Below are positions 48,494 to 60,366 of a stretch of DNA of 64,000 nucleotides, in pieces. Source of the DNA: Altererythrobacter sp. CAU 1644 (GTDB taxonomy: Bacteria; Pseudomonadota; Alphaproteobacteria; Sphingomonadales; Sphingomonadaceae); assembly GCF_029623755.1 (NCBI RefSeq), contig NZ_CP121106.1, positions 2,670,352-2,734,351 on the forward strand, written 5' to 3'. The translations under genes were made by a program, and so were the position numbers. The notes under the pieces are model-generated. The model searched no databases. It worked only from the letters and a program-made list of their open reading frames with translations, and was not told the origin of the DNA. Every line of letters starts with the position of its first letter. Positions within the stretch are counted from its first letter, which is position 1.

Positions 48494-48521
48494 CTTGGTG
48501 ATTGCGTTAAAGAAGGGAAGA

Positions 48522-49208
48522 TTACTCTTCGCCGCCCTCTGCAGCTTCTTCGCCTTCGTCGCCGTCCTGTTCGGTGGCTTCGACTTCATCGGCGTCGACT
48601 TCTTCGCCTTCAGCGGCTTCAGCGCCTTCGGCCTTCTTGAGCGCCGACGGAGCGACCAGCGTGGCGATAGTGAAGTCGCGATCGGTAATCGCGCTCACGC
48701 TGCCTTCGGGCAGGGTGACTTCGCTGATGTGGATCGAATCGCCGACATCCTTGCCGGTGACGTCGATCTCGATCTCGCCGGGGATCTTGTCGTTTTCGCA
48801 GACAAGTTCGAGCTCGTGACGAACGACGTTGAGCACGCCGCCTTTCTTGAGACCGGGCGATGCTTCTTCGTTGAGGAACACAACGGGGACCGAGACCTCG
48901 ATCTTCCCGCCCTTGGTCATGCGCAGGAAATCGACGTGCTCGGGGCGGTCGGTGACCGGGTGGAGCGACACGTCCTTCGGGAGGGTGCGGATTTTCTTAC
49001 CGCCAAGTTCGATCTCGACGATCGAGTTCATGAAGTGACCGGTGCCAAGCTGGCGGACCAGTTCCTTCGACTCGACGTGGATCATCGTGGGTTCTTCCTT
49101 GCCGCCGTAAATAACGGCGGGGACGCGGCCTTCGCGACGCAATTGACGGGAGACTCCCTTGCCTGCCCGTTCGCGCGCCTCGGCCGGCAGGGTCAGAGCG
49201 TCGCTCAT
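48522..49208 (-). CDS. rplY: 50S ribosomal protein L25/general stress protein CTC
   Basis: 228 residues, the two-domain CTC form. [33 protein letters not shown] is the 5S rRNA-binding N-terminal domain; the C-terminal TL5-type domain ([29 protein letters not shown]) follows. The last 35 residues are an acidic Glu/Ala/Asp tail ([39 protein letters not shown]), a common extension in sphingomonads. Starts after a 130-nt gap to the TraB/GumN gene, which may hold its promoter. Confidence 0.95.
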   Translation of the reverse strand: MSDALTLPAEARERAGKGVSRQLRREGRVPAVIYGGKEEPTMIHVESKELVRQLGTGHFMNSIVEIELGGKKIRTLPKDVSLHPVTDRPEHVDFLRMTKGGKIEVSVPVVFLNEEASPGLKKGGVLNVVRHELELVCENDKIPGEIEIDVTGKDVGDSIHISEVTLPEGSVSAITDRDFTIATLVAPSALKKAEGAEAAEGEEVDADEVEATEQDGDEGEEAAEGGEE

Positions 49209-49338
49209 GTCACATACCTTTCGAATTGCTTTGGTTTGTCATTCGGTCCGCCACGCCTCCAGGGATGACCATGACGCCGAAGGGCGCGCCTTTAGGGGCA
49301 TCGCGGATGGAAATCAACTTAAACGTGGTTCTCGCGCC

Positions 49339-50217
49339 TTACTGGATCCGGGTGACCTTGTAGCCGCGCCGTTCGAGCAGGGTGGGGAGGCCATCCTTGC
49401 CAACCAGATGCCCTGCTCCCACGGCGACCAAGGGGCGCTCGGAACGCTCCAGGATTGTGTCGAGCTGGGCCGACCACTCGCGGTTACGCTTGGCAAGGAG
49501 CGCCTCGCGAAGTTCGGGATCAGCCATCATCCCTTCGCGGGTCGCCGCCTCGAGTGCAACCATGTCTCCGTGGAGCCAGGCTCTTTGCAACTTCTCCGGC
49601 TCGCCACTGCGCTGATCTGCCTCATCGATAACCGCCACCAGCAAGTCCGACTGCTCGCGCTCCGGCAAGGTGTCGAAGATCGCGAGTTGTCTCTCTGCCC
49701 CCTCGAATTCTTCGATCGGCCGACCCGAAAAGGCCTTGATCATCGCCAGGTCGGCGCCGTTCTCGGGATCGCCCGTTTCATAGACTTGCGCCAGGCTGAG
49801 CGCGACCGCCCAGGTCTCAAGCGCATGAAAGTCGCGCGGCGAATAGCCGGCCTTATCCATGAGGTCGTAGAGCGCTGGGATTTTGCTCGGAGGTACCTTG
49901 GTCGCAATATCGGGCTGGTTCGGTGTCATCGCCAGCTTGCGATAAGTTGCGAAAAGCGCCGCGCTGTCATCCAGCGCGGCGATTTCGACTATCAGGCTGT
50001 CGGCCCGCTCGATCGTCTGATCGAGCAAGGGCGTTCGCCACTCGGTATCGTCGGGCAGCGAATGGATCGTGCCGAACAACCAGCCTTCGACGGCCCCGTC
50101 GGCGCTCGCGACTTCAAACAGCAAGGGCGAGGCGCCGCCGTTTGGATGGCTGGCTTTGTCCTGGCAGCCCGCCAACAGGAGGCAGGCTGCCATCAGTGCG
50201 GCGAAGTGGCGTTTCAC
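49339..50217 (-). CDS. TraB/GumN family lipoprotein
   Basis: 292 residues from a GTG overlapping the stop of the upstream paralogue (GTGA). Lipobox LLLAGC (Cys about residue 17), then GWLFGTIHSLPDDTEWRTPLLDQTI (the GxHxxP-like TraB/GumN motif) and the C-terminal VAVGAGHLVGKDGLPTLLERRGYKVTRI. The family is a TIKI-like putative metalloprotease fold. The frame stays open 42 codons upstream within the neighbour. A duplicate of the next gene. Confidence 0.88.
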   Translation of the reverse strand: MKRHFAALMAACLLLAGCQDKASHPNGGASPLLFEVASADGAVEGWLFGTIHSLPDDTEWRTPLLDQTIERADSLIVEIAALDDSAALFATYRKLAMTPNQPDIATKVPPSKIPALYDLMDKAGYSPRDFHALETWAVALSLAQVYETGDPENGADLAMIKAFSGRPIEEFEGAERQLAIFDTLPEREQSDLLVAVIDEADQRSGEPEKLQRAWLHGDMVALEAATREGMMADPELREALLAKRNREWSAQLDTILERSERPLVAVGAGHLVGKDGLPTLLERRGYKVTRIQ

Positions 50218-51128
50218 CTGACGCGCTCGACCTCGATCCCGCGAGCGGCGAGGGCATCCTGCACGCTCTGCTCGCCAGCAAGGTGACCTGCACCCACGGC
50301 CATGAAGACCGTTCCCGGCGTGTCGAGCCGCGTATCGATCCATTCGGCCCAGTTGCGATTCCGGCTGTAAAGCAGGGCTTCGGTCAGGGCTTCGTCGGTG
50401 AAGCCTTCATTCATCAGCTTGGCCAGTTCGACCGCATCGCCTTCGACCCATTCTGCCACCATCGCGTCGAGCTGATCCTTGATCTTGTCGACATTATTCG
50501 AAGCTTCGATGAGGAAGTCGATCTGGGCGTCCTGCGGCAATCCATCGAACAGGCCGATCTGGAATTCGATCGTTTCCAGCGATCCCTTTTCGCGTTCGCC
50601 AGCTTCGCGCAGAATGACTGCCTCGACACCGCTGTCGGGCGAATAGCCCTGCTGCATCAGCGGCAACATGGACATCATCATGCCGGCGTACCAGGGTTCG
50701 AACCGGTCAAACCCGGCAACCGGGATTCCGATCTTGCCCATTGCGGTCTCGAAAGCGGCCTTCTGCTCCTCATCGAGCAAAGAGCGAAGCGTAACGTCTT
50801 CGGGCAGGATACCTTTCGACATGACGAGCTGCTGCATCGAGGCGGCCATCGCCTCGTCCATCTCGATCTCCGTGACGACGGCCTCGGATGACGCCAACGC
50901 TTCGGCAATCTCGCCGTCGAACCATTTCACGTCTTCAGGAAGCGCGTGGACGGTGCCGAACAGGTAGATCGTCGTGTCTTCGTCCGCAGCTTTCCAGAGG
51001 GCAGGGCCAGTCGGTGCCGTTTCGATAGTTTCGACGGTCGCGGCGGCATCTTCAGCCAGAGCCGATGTGGAGGAGAAGATCAGTGCTGCGGCAAGGGCCG
51101 CCGATCGCTTGGACGGGGTTTTTCTCAT
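50214..51128 (-). CDS. TraB/GumN family exported protein
   Basis: 304 residues. Signal peptide (MRKTPSKRSAALAAALIFSSTSALA) and the family motifs FGTVHALPEDVKWFDGEIAEALASSE and FMAVGAGHLAGEQSVQDALAARGIEVERV. Same architecture as the adjacent lipoprotein, so tandem paralogues: one lipid-anchored, one apparently soluble. Function unknown; the TraB/TIKI fold is proposed to be proteolytic. Confidence 0.88.
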   Translation of the reverse strand: MRKTPSKRSAALAAALIFSSTSALAEDAAATVETIETAPTGPALWKAADEDTTIYLFGTVHALPEDVKWFDGEIAEALASSEAVVTEIEMDEAMAASMQQLVMSKGILPEDVTLRSLLDEEQKAAFETAMGKIGIPVAGFDRFEPWYAGMMMSMLPLMQQGYSPDSGVEAVILREAGEREKGSLETIEFQIGLFDGLPQDAQIDFLIEASNNVDKIKDQLDAMVAEWVEGDAVELAKLMNEGFTDEALTEALLYSRNRNWAEWIDTRLDTPGTVFMAVGAGHLAGEQSVQDALAARGIEVERVR

Positions 51129-51176
51129 GATGCAGCTCCTTGGGGTCCGAGTTTGAATGAAGAATTAAGGGCACCT

Positions 51177-51605
51177 TCAACGCCAGCCAAGCTTTCTCAG
51201 GCCATAGGTCGCAAGCATGACGGCAAGTGCGGCAATGATTATTGCTTCGGCATTCGGCTGTGTTGTCACACCGAGTTCGGCCAATAGGTACCAGGCACCG
51301 AAGGAAATCAGCCCGCCATAGAAACCGATCAGATGCGCCCATAGATTGTCCATCAGGTCGAGTTCGTCGATGCGGCGCAGATAGTCTCGGGTTGAGTAGA
51401 TAAGCGCAACAATGGTCACGGCAATGACGGCCAGCGGTAGCCAGAGCGGAACTTCGCCGGCCTGAAAGGCATCCGTCAGATATCCGCTCAGAAATCCGGC
51501 AGCACCGAAAACGACGAGACTGATACTCATGTAACGCCAGAACTTGCGACGACGCGTCTGGAGGAGCTTCTCCCCGTTGGGCATCGCGTCTTTAGAGGCC
51601 GTCAT
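51177..51605 (-). CDS. Small polytopic membrane protein of the XRE module
   Basis: 142 residues with four transmembrane segments (about 24-44, 52-70, 93-112 and 120-137): FWRYMSISLVVFGAAGFLSGYL, WLPLAVIAVTIVALIYS, LIGFYGGLISFGAWYLLAELG and AIIIAALAVMLATYGLRKLG. A Lys/Arg-rich N-terminus and a conserved-looking STRDYLRRIDELDLMDN loop between helices 2 and 3. Ribosome site GGAGATTTTCG within the end of the XRE gene, overlapping it by 14 nt. No family recognised. Its pairing with an XRE regulator is a recurring pattern in bacteria. Confidence 0.75.
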   Translation of the reverse strand: MTASKDAMPNGEKLLQTRRRKFWRYMSISLVVFGAAGFLSGYLTDAFQAGEVPLWLPLAVIAVTIVALIYSTRDYLRRIDELDLMDNLWAHLIGFYGGLISFGAWYLLAELGVTTQPNAEAIIIAALAVMLATYGLRKLGWR

Positions 51606-51786
51606 CGAAAATCTCCTCGATCGGCAGGTTGAAGAGCCGGGCGATCCTGAACGCCAGCGGGAGTGAGGGGTCGTGTTTGCCGGTTTCGATTGCATTCACG
51701 GCTTGTCGTGAAACCTCAAGCCGTCCGGCCAGTTCGGCCTGGCTCCAATCGCGTTCAGCACGCAAGACCTTTAGGCGATTGTTCAT
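51592..51786 (-). CDS. XRE-family transcriptional regulator (YgzD-like, 64 residues)
   Basis: The whole protein is one helix-turn-helix domain: [56 protein letters not shown]. Recognition helix about residues 24-34. Such short proteins regulate their own promoters, often with a membrane partner. It starts four nucleotides after the 37-residue peptide gene's stop. It faces an array of palindromic operator candidates and glyQS. The partner membrane-protein gene overlaps its 3' end. Confidence 0.9.
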   Translation of the reverse strand: MNNRLKVLRAERDWSQAELAGRLEVSRQAVNAIETGKHDPSLPLAFRIARLFNLPIEEIFDDGL

Positions 51787-51790
51787 CAGG

Positions 51791-51904
51791 TCAACCGATC
51801 AGCAGGGTGATCTTCGCGACAATGGATCCCAGGCCAAATCCGGCGAAGAGCAGCGTGGCATCGGTTAGCCTTCTTACAAGCAAGGGCGATTGATCGTAGG
51901 TCAT
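51791..51904 (-). CDS. Small membrane peptide of the XRE module (37 residues)
   Basis: A 37-residue ORF with an AGGAAATTGCCC ribosome site spaced ideally before its ATG. The sequence (MTYDQSPLLVRRLTD, then a hydrophobic C-terminal helix ending TLLIG) gives one transmembrane span. The stop lies 4 nt before the XRE gene's ATG. Probably a genuine small gene, first in the module. Confidence 0.62.
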   Translation of the reverse strand: MTYDQSPLLVRRLTDATLLFAGFGLGSIVAKITLLIG

Positions 51905-51914
51905 GGGCAATTTC

Positions 51915-52016
51915 CTGTCATGTTACGCTGACGTAGTGTCAGGTATGCCTGACTATATGTCGCGATTCGCTGACTATGTCAACACTACCTGACATAATGT
52001 CGCAATCTTACGACAT
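51915..52016. promoter_or_regulatory. Array of five TGTCR-N8-YGAC operators
   Basis: Five consecutive 20-nt dyads, written as left half, 8-nt spacer, right half: 51915-51934 CTGTCA/TGACGT; 51936-51955 GTGTCA/TGACTA; 51957-51976 ATGTCG/TGACTA; 51976-51995 ATGTCA/TGACAT (perfect); 51997-52016 ATGTCG/CGACAT (perfect). Starts are spaced 21, 21, 19 and 21 nt, about two helical turns. They occupy the gap between the XRE module and glyQ. XRE binding is inferred, not shown. Confidence 0.6.
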
Positions 52017-52064
52017 CGGCAGGTGCGCGGAACTGCGGCGTTGACGCGTCACAGGGCATGCTCC

Positions 52065-52991
52065 ATGGGCGCGCCCATGAGTTTCGAACCGCAAGAGCGC
52101 GATCCCAAGGCGTCCTTCCAGGACATGATATTGACGCTCCACGACTTCTGGAGCGCGCAGGGCTGCGTGATCCTGCAGCCCTATGACATGCGGATGGGGG
52201 CAGGGACGTTCCACACCGCGACGACACTGCGCGCGCTGGGACCGGAGCCGTGGAATGCGGCCTTCGTGCAGCCGAGCCGCCGGCCGACCGATGGGCGCTA
52301 TGGCGAGAATCCCAACCGGCTGCAGCATTACTATCAGTACCAGGTGATCATGAAGCCGAGCCCGGCGAACCTGCAGGAACTCTACCTGCAGAGCCTCGCT
52401 GCGATCGGGATCGACCCGCTCAAGCACGATATCCGTTTCGTCGAGGACGACTGGGAAAGCCCGACGCTCGGCGCCTGGGGGCTGGGCTGGGAGGTCTGGT
52501 GCGACGGGATGGAAGTGACCCAGTTCACCTATTTCCAACAGATGGGCGGGTTCGACTGCAAGCCGGTCGCAGGCGAGCTGACCTACGGGCTCGAGCGCCT
52601 CGCCATGTATATCCAGGGTGTCGACAGCGTCTACGACCTGGCGTTCAATTCCGCCGGGGTGAACTATGGCGACGTCTTCCTCGAGAACGAGAAGCAGATG
52701 TCGAAGTGGAACTTCGAAGTCGCCGATACCGACGCGCTGTTCGACCTGTTCAACAAGGCAGAGGCGGAGTGCAAGAACGCGCTCGGCGCTGACGTTCCGA
52801 TCGCCGCTTACGAGCAGGCGGTTGAGGCGAGCCATCTGTTCAACCTGCTGCAGGCGCGCGGCGTGATCAGCGTGCAGGAACGCGCCAGCTACATGGGCCG
52901 CGTGCGCGACCTCGCGCGCTCCTCCTGCGAGAAATATGCCGAGAAGATGACGCCCGAATGGCAGGCCAAATATCCGGAGTGGAGCCTGTGA
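52065..52991 (+). CDS. glyQ: Glycyl-tRNA synthetase alpha subunit
   Basis: 308 residues (starting [10 protein letters not shown]; a Met 12 nt downstream, MSFEPQERD, is equally plausible). Class II catalytic subunit of the alpha2-beta2 enzyme charging tRNA-Gly. The motifs [31 protein letters not shown] and [31 protein letters not shown], plus [21 protein letters not shown], are diagnostic. Promoter region shared with the divergent XRE module. GTGA overlap with glyS. Confidence 0.97.
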   Translation: MGAPMSFEPQERDPKASFQDMILTLHDFWSAQGCVILQPYDMRMGAGTFHTATTLRALGPEPWNAAFVQPSRRPTDGRYGENPNRLQHYYQYQVIMKPSPANLQELYLQSLAAIGIDPLKHDIRFVEDDWESPTLGAWGLGWEVWCDGMEVTQFTYFQQMGGFDCKPVAGELTYGLERLAMYIQGVDSVYDLAFNSAGVNYGDVFLENEKQMSKWNFEVADTDALFDLFNKAEAECKNALGADVPIAAYEQAVEASHLFNLLQARGVISVQERASYMGRVRDLARSSCEKYAEKMTPEWQAKYPEWSL

Positions 52992-55297
52992 GCGACTTCC
53001 TCCTCGAACTGCGCAGCGAAGAAATCCCCGCCCGCATGCAGGCGGGTGCGCGGGCCGAACTGGAAAAGCTGTTCCGCCGCGAGATGGAGGCTGCCGGCGT
53101 TGCCGTGGGTGAGATCACCGTGTGGTCGACGCCGCGCCGCCTTGCGCTCATTGCGCGCGACCTTCCGGAAGCAACCGAGGCGGTCAGCGAAGAAGCCAAG
53201 GGTCCGCCCGAAGGCGCGCCCGACCAGGCGATCGACGGTTTCTGTCGGAAGAACGGCGTAACCCGCGACCAGCTCGAACTGCGCGACGTCAAGGGCCGCA
53301 ACACCTGGTTCGCCGTGATCGAGAAACCGGGCAGGGCGACCAAGGACCTGCTGGCCGACGCCATTGCGGCAGTCATTCGCGACTTTGCCTGGCCCAAGTC
53401 GATGCGCTGGGGTGCGGCCTCGCTGTCGACCGAGAGCCTGCGCTGGGTGCGCCCGCTATCGGGTATCGTCGCGATCATCGGTGAGGAACTCGTCGAATGC
53501 GAGGTCGACGGCATTGCGAGCGGCTACGCGACGCTCGGCCACCGCTTCCATTGCCCCGGCGAAATCACCATCGGTTCAGCCGCCGACTACGCCGAGAAGC
53601 TGCGCGCCTGCCATGTCATCGTCGACCATGAAGAGCGGCAGAACACGGTTCGTGAGGGCGCCAAGCAGGCGGCCGAGGCTGCCGGGCTGACGCTGGTCGA
53701 AGACGAGGGTCTCGTGATCGAGAACGCGGGCCTGACCGAATGGCCGGTTCCGCTGCTCGGTCGTTTCGACGAAGAATATCTCGATGTTCCGCCCGAGGTG
53801 ATCCAGCTTACCGCACGCGTGAACCAGAAGTATTTCGTCTGCCAAGACGGGGGTGGCAAGCTTGCAAACGCCTTCGTCTGCACATCCAATATTGCCGCCG
53901 CCGATCCGGCGGTGGTTGTCGATGGCAATCGCAAGGTGCTCGCGGCACGGCTCTCCGATGCGCGATTCTTCTGGGAACTCGATCAGAAGACCACACTTGC
54001 CGAGCATGCGAAGAAGCTCGAGCGGATCACCTTCCACGAGAAGCTGGGCACGGTCGCCGACAAGGTCGAGCGTGTCGCAAAGCTGGCGCGCTGGCTGGTC
54101 GAGGAAGGCATCGTCAAGGGTGCCGATGCGGACCAGACCGAACAGGCCGCGCGGCTCGCCAAGGCAGACCTCGTCACCGAGATGGTCGGCGAGTTCCCCG
54201 AGTTGCAGGGCCTGATGGGCGGATATTACGCCGAGAAGGAAGGCTTGCCGCAGGAAGTCAGCGACGCGATTCGCGATCACTACAAGCCTGTCGGGCAGGG
54301 CGATGAAGTGCCCACCGCGCCGGTGACTATGGCGGTGAGCCTGGCGGATAAGCTGGATACGCTTGTTGGCTTTTTCCGCATTGGCGAGAAGCCTACTGGG
54401 TCGAAAGATCCATTCGCTCTTCGGAGAGCCGCGCTTGCAGTATTGAGAACAATCAACGAGCTCGGCCTGAGATTGAATCTCGAAAGTCTGCTTGTGTGGC
54501 GGATCGGCGAAGGTGATGCCGAAGCAATCAACGATTGGGATGCGAGGTTCGCTCGAACAGGGCTTCAATTGCGGGATGTCTTTGACTCAGAAAATCCGGC
54601 AGAGCTCATTGAACAAGCACCCGATGAAGCTAATTCTGAATTTTGGGACGAGGTTTCGACCAGTGTAAAATCTGCCTACGCCAAGGCGGTTGAACTCCTC
54701 GACTTCTTCGCTGACCGTCTCAAGGTCCAGCAGCGCGAAGCGGGCGTTCGCCACGATCTGATCGACGCGGTGTTCGCACTGGGCGGCGAGGACGACCTCG
54801 TCCGCCTGCTCGCCCGCGTCCATGCGCTCCAGTCCTTTATGGACACCGAAGACGGCGCCAACCTTCTCGCCGGCTACAAGCGCGCCGCCAATATCCTCAA
54901 GAAGGAAGACTGGCACGGCATAGAAGGCGAGATCGCCCGGACCGGCGAGGAAGACCCGCTGGCGCTGGTCGACGATCCCGACATGAAGGCAGTGATCGAC
55001 GCCAAGATGTCCGAACGCCATGCAGCAGAGCTTTCCTACTCGCCCGAACCGGCCGAAAAGGCGCTGATCGACGCGCTCGATGCGGCCGAGCCCAAAGCGG
55101 CCAAGGCCATCGAGGCCGAGGATTTCGCAGCCGCCATGGCTGCCCTCGCATCGCTGCGCGCACCGATCGACAGCTTCTTCGACGAAGTCACGGTAAATGA
55201 TAGCCAAGAAAACAAACGCGCATATCGCCTCGACCTGCTTGCACGGTTCCGTGCTGCAGTGCACAACGTCGCGGATTTCAGCCGTATCGAGGGCTGA
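52988..55297 (+). CDS. glyS: Glycyl-tRNA synthetase beta subunit
   Basis: 769 residues from a GTG overlapping the glyQ stop. [15 protein letters not shown] and [22 protein letters not shown], later [24 protein letters not shown], are GlyS signatures; the C-terminal helical part is the anticodon-binding region. Codon use changes abruptly over about 54350-54680 (hand-counted GC about 52% over 54421-54660 against 67% in 54721-54780), although the protein stays in frame and GlyS-like. Confidence 0.96.
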   Translation: MSDFLLELRSEEIPARMQAGARAELEKLFRREMEAAGVAVGEITVWSTPRRLALIARDLPEATEAVSEEAKGPPEGAPDQAIDGFCRKNGVTRDQLELRDVKGRNTWFAVIEKPGRATKDLLADAIAAVIRDFAWPKSMRWGAASLSTESLRWVRPLSGIVAIIGEELVECEVDGIASGYATLGHRFHCPGEITIGSAADYAEKLRACHVIVDHEERQNTVREGAKQAAEAAGLTLVEDEGLVIENAGLTEWPVPLLGRFDEEYLDVPPEVIQLTARVNQKYFVCQDGGGKLANAFVCTSNIAAADPAVVVDGNRKVLAARLSDARFFWELDQKTTLAEHAKKLERITFHEKLGTVADKVERVAKLARWLVEEGIVKGADADQTEQAARLAKADLVTEMVGEFPELQGLMGGYYAEKEGLPQEVSDAIRDHYKPVGQGDEVPTAPVTMAVSLADKLDTLVGFFRIGEKPTGSKDPFALRRAALAVLRTINELGLRLNLESLLVWRIGEGDAEAINDWDARFARTGLQLRDVFDSENPAELIEQAPDEANSEFWDEVSTSVKSAYAKAVELLDFFADRLKVQQREAGVRHDLIDAVFALGGEDDLVRLLARVHALQSFMDTEDGANLLAGYKRAANILKKEDWHGIEGEIARTGEEDPLALVDDPDMKAVIDAKMSERHAAELSYSPEPAEKALIDALDAAEPKAAKAIEAEDFAAAMAALASLRAPIDSFFDEVTVNDSQENKRAYRLDLLARFRAAVHNVADFSRIEG

Positions 55298-55356
55298 TTT
55301 TTGACATTTGAACCGTGTTCCATGTGTTCCATCGGTTCAGACTAACAGGGATTGGC

Positions 55357-58019
<2,663 letters not shown>

Positions 58020-58023
<4 letters not shown>

Positions 58024-58769
58024 CGCCAGCCCGTCAGGGTGAGAATTTCGAAGGTCTCGGTCGCGCGGCCCTCGCGATCGGTCAGCTCGGCGAACTTGGC
58101 GCGGGCGCGCTCCCACCCGCTGCGGGTTAGCGGGGGAGGGGGATCGGCCAGCACGTTGGTCAGGCCTTGGTCGCGCAAATCGGCGATCAGGCGGTCGAGA
58201 TCGCCATAGCGAACCGACAGCCGATGGGTGTCGACGACCTGGCGGGAGAAACCCGCGCGTTCGAGCAGGGACGTCGCCGCGCGATTATCGACCTGCGGGT
58301 GGATCCGCGCTGCCGGCCGATCGCCATCCGCAGCCAGCAGGACCTGTCGCAGCAGTGGCAGGCTTCCCGCTCCGATCATGGGAGCCAACAACAGGCCGCC
58401 TTCCGACAGTGCGGCGCGGAGATGGACCAATGCTCCGGGCAGGTCGTTTACGGTGTCGAGGCCAGCGAGCGAAACGATGAGGTCATACGGCCCGCCTTCG
58501 ACGGGCGCCTCTTCGTTGCGCGCCACAATCGAAGTCACCTCGCAGCCGCGCCTGCCCAGCTCGCTCGTCAGCTCCCTCGTATCGAGCCCGATGAGGAGCG
58601 CGCGTGACGGTTCGAGCCGCATGAAATCGACGCGATCGAGCGCCTCGCTTTCCAGATGCTGGAGCAACCAGCAAGCGGGGCCTTCTCCACGCGCAAGCGC
58701 TTCGGCACGACTGATCCGTGCCGCCCGCCGTCTGGCAGAAAAGATGTTCGGAACCCCCTGTCCGGCCAT
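58020..58769 (-). CDS. SAM-dependent methyltransferase (BioC/NDUFAF5-like)
   Basis: 249 residues. A class I Rossmann fold: ALLIGLDTRELTSELGRRGCEVTSIVARN (motif I region), DLIVSLAGLDTVNDLPGALVHLRAALSEGGLLLAPMIG (motif II-III region). The N-terminal FSARRRAARISRAEALARGE segment and the overall pattern resemble BioC and NDUFAF5, but the specific substrate is not clear. Its upstream neighbour comF diverges from it. Start ATG appears clean, with no strong ribosome site. Confidence 0.82.
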
Positions 58770-58822
58770 GACTCATCGTGCACCGCTTGCATTCACCGCG
58801 CAAGATGTGCTGGACGTAAAAT

Positions 58823-59617
58823 ATGGATATCAGGTCGAAAATTGATGAAGGCTTCGCTCCGCTCATCGACCTGGTCTATCCGCCGCGGTGTCCGCTTTGC
58901 GGTGAGGCCATCGGCAGGCACGGAGGACTTTGCACTGCGTGCTGGAGCGGGCTGGCGGTTCCTTCCCCTCCTGCATGTCGGACATGTGATCGACCGTTCG
59001 ATAACGCTATCCTAGGCGATGATCTGCTGTGCGCGCCGTGCCTGACAAGCCCGCCGAAACATGCCGGGATCAGTGCGGGAACGCTGTACAACGATGCGTC
59101 GCGCAAGCTGATCCTGTCGTTCAAGCACGGCGGGAAGCTTGGCCTCGCACCGATGCTGGCTCGGCTGATTGCGGCGCGACTGCCGGAGCAGGGCGAGGGC
59201 AATCGTATACCCCTGCTGGTCCCGGTGCCGCTCCACCGCTGGAGATTGTGGTCGCGTGGATTCAACCAGGCTGCCGTTCTCGCTCGTGAACTGGAGCGCT
59301 TGGGCAAGGGAAGGCTGGTGGTCGACCTGCTCGAGCGTCACAAGCAGACACCGTCGCTCGGAGGTCTCGGCAAGAAGGCGCGCGCCCGCGCGCTCAAGGG
59401 GGCCATCCGGGTCAGTTCACGCCGCAACGCCATCCTCAAGGGACGCGATGTGATCCTGGTCGATGATGTACTGACCAGTGGCTCGACCTCGGATGCATGC
59501 GTTTCGGCCTTGCTGGCAGCCGGCGCCAGCAGCGTCCGAATCGCCTGCTTCGCACGGGTGCTCGATAATGTGGAGCACCGCACACAGGGTGCCCAAAACG
59601 AAACGCCCGAGGCATAA
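58823..59617 (+). CDS. comF: ComF family phosphoribosyltransferase
   Basis: 264 residues. N-terminal zinc-like cysteine clusters (PRCPLCGEA, LCTACWSGL, ACRTCDRPF, LCAPCLTSPP) and a C-terminal PRTase domain with the PRPP loop VILVDDVLTSGSTSDAC at about residue 212-228. Family members include ComF (competence) and GntX (gluconate use). With no competence context here, the physiological role is open. Shares a 53-nt gap with the divergent methyltransferase gene. Confidence 0.88.
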   Translation: MDIRSKIDEGFAPLIDLVYPPRCPLCGEAIGRHGGLCTACWSGLAVPSPPACRTCDRPFDNAILGDDLLCAPCLTSPPKHAGISAGTLYNDASRKLILSFKHGGKLGLAPMLARLIAARLPEQGEGNRIPLLVPVPLHRWRLWSRGFNQAAVLARELERLGKGRLVVDLLERHKQTPSLGGLGKKARARALKGAIRVSSRRNAILKGRDVILVDDVLTSGSTSDACVSALLAAGASSVRIACFARVLDNVEHRTQGAQNETPEA

Positions 59618-59628
59618 AGCCCCGGGCG
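59604..59628 (+). terminator. Hairpin over the comF stop codon
   Basis: CGCCCG and CGGGCG (6 bp) plus an inner GGC/GCC pair (one mismatch between) form a stem with the comF TAA in the loop. No T tract follows, so it is a weak terminator candidate or a translation-end structure. Confidence 0.4.
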
Positions 59629-59951
59629 CCACGTGACGAATTATCGCGAACCCGCTCTTTCAGAGCTCAGGCGACTATCCCCCATTGAAGCCGCCAGGGT
59701 CCTATCCCTCATCGTTCAAACCGGTTGCCGCGACACCCCCTGTCGCATAGCTTCCGGCCACCCCCTGAACCTGGCGCTCTATTGGCACCGCATGTTCGGT
59801 GGACGTACCGTAAGGTCCGTAAGTCGAAACCTCTCATCCAAATCGGATTCATCAAAGTGTCATCTTGCCTCGAAATGGATTTTCGCTCTGATCTGTGGTT
59901 ATCCTGCAACAAATCATCGCAAGCCTGCCCCACTTCACCGAAGGATCAAAT
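59618..59951. other. 334-nt gap upstream of hisI without a convincing gene
   Basis: Both strands have open frames over part of this stretch, but their predicted proteins look random and have no ribosome sites. The gap contains an imperfect hairpin (ACG-T-ACC, loop GTAA, GGT-C-CGT, near 59804-59820) and an AT-richer region from about 59825 to 59910, a likely place for the hisI promoter. No tRNA, IS or riboswitch recognised. Confidence 0.5.
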
Positions 59952-60335
59952 GTGAGTATTCCGCCTGACCCCGCGGACGACCGCGAAGCCGGTACTGTAT
60001 TCCTGCCCAAGTTTGACGACCGCGGCTTACTCACCGCCATTGCGGTGGACGCGAAAAACTCGGAAATTCTGATGGTTGCCTTCATGAATGAAGACGCGCT
60101 TGCCGCAACCCGTGCCTCGGGGGCGGCTCATTTCTGGTCCCGTTCACGCCAGTCCTTGTGGAAGAAGGGCGAAACCTCCGGGAACATCCTAAGGGTGCGC
60201 GAGATCCTGGTCGACTGCGACCAGGACGCCCTGATTCTGCGCTGCGATCCCGCTGGTCCGGCTTGCCACACCGGCGCCCGTTCCTGTTTCTATCGGCGGC
60301 TTGAAGGGGAGGCTCTCGTTAGGGTCAAGACTTGA
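59952..60335 (+). CDS. hisI: Phosphoribosyl-AMP cyclohydrolase
   Basis: 127 residues from a GTG with AAGGATCAAAT. Third step of histidine synthesis, opening the purine ring of phosphoribosyl-AMP. VAFMNEDALAATRASGAAHFWSRSRQSLWKKGETSGN, VDCDQDALILRCDPAGPACHTGARSCFYR: zinc Cys residues CHTG and SC are intact. There is no fused HisE, so HisE must be separate. A longer 146-residue opening exists, but the GTG start has the ribosome site. Confidence 0.95.
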   Translation: MSIPPDPADDREAGTVFLPKFDDRGLLTAIAVDAKNSEILMVAFMNEDALAATRASGAAHFWSRSRQSLWKKGETSGNILRVREILVDCDQDALILRCDPAGPACHTGARSCFYRRLEGEALVRVKT

Positions 60336-60366
60336 CGCTAACGTAAAGGGAAGATAGATAGGGTGC

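Noticed and set aside
51915..52016. CRISPR or direct-repeat array
   Set aside because: Units of about 20 nt abut with no unique spacers, and each is itself a dyad, so they look like protein-binding sites.
59633..59968. A 111-codon open frame in the hisI upstream gap
   Set aside because: No ribosome site, random composition and overlap with the hisI start.
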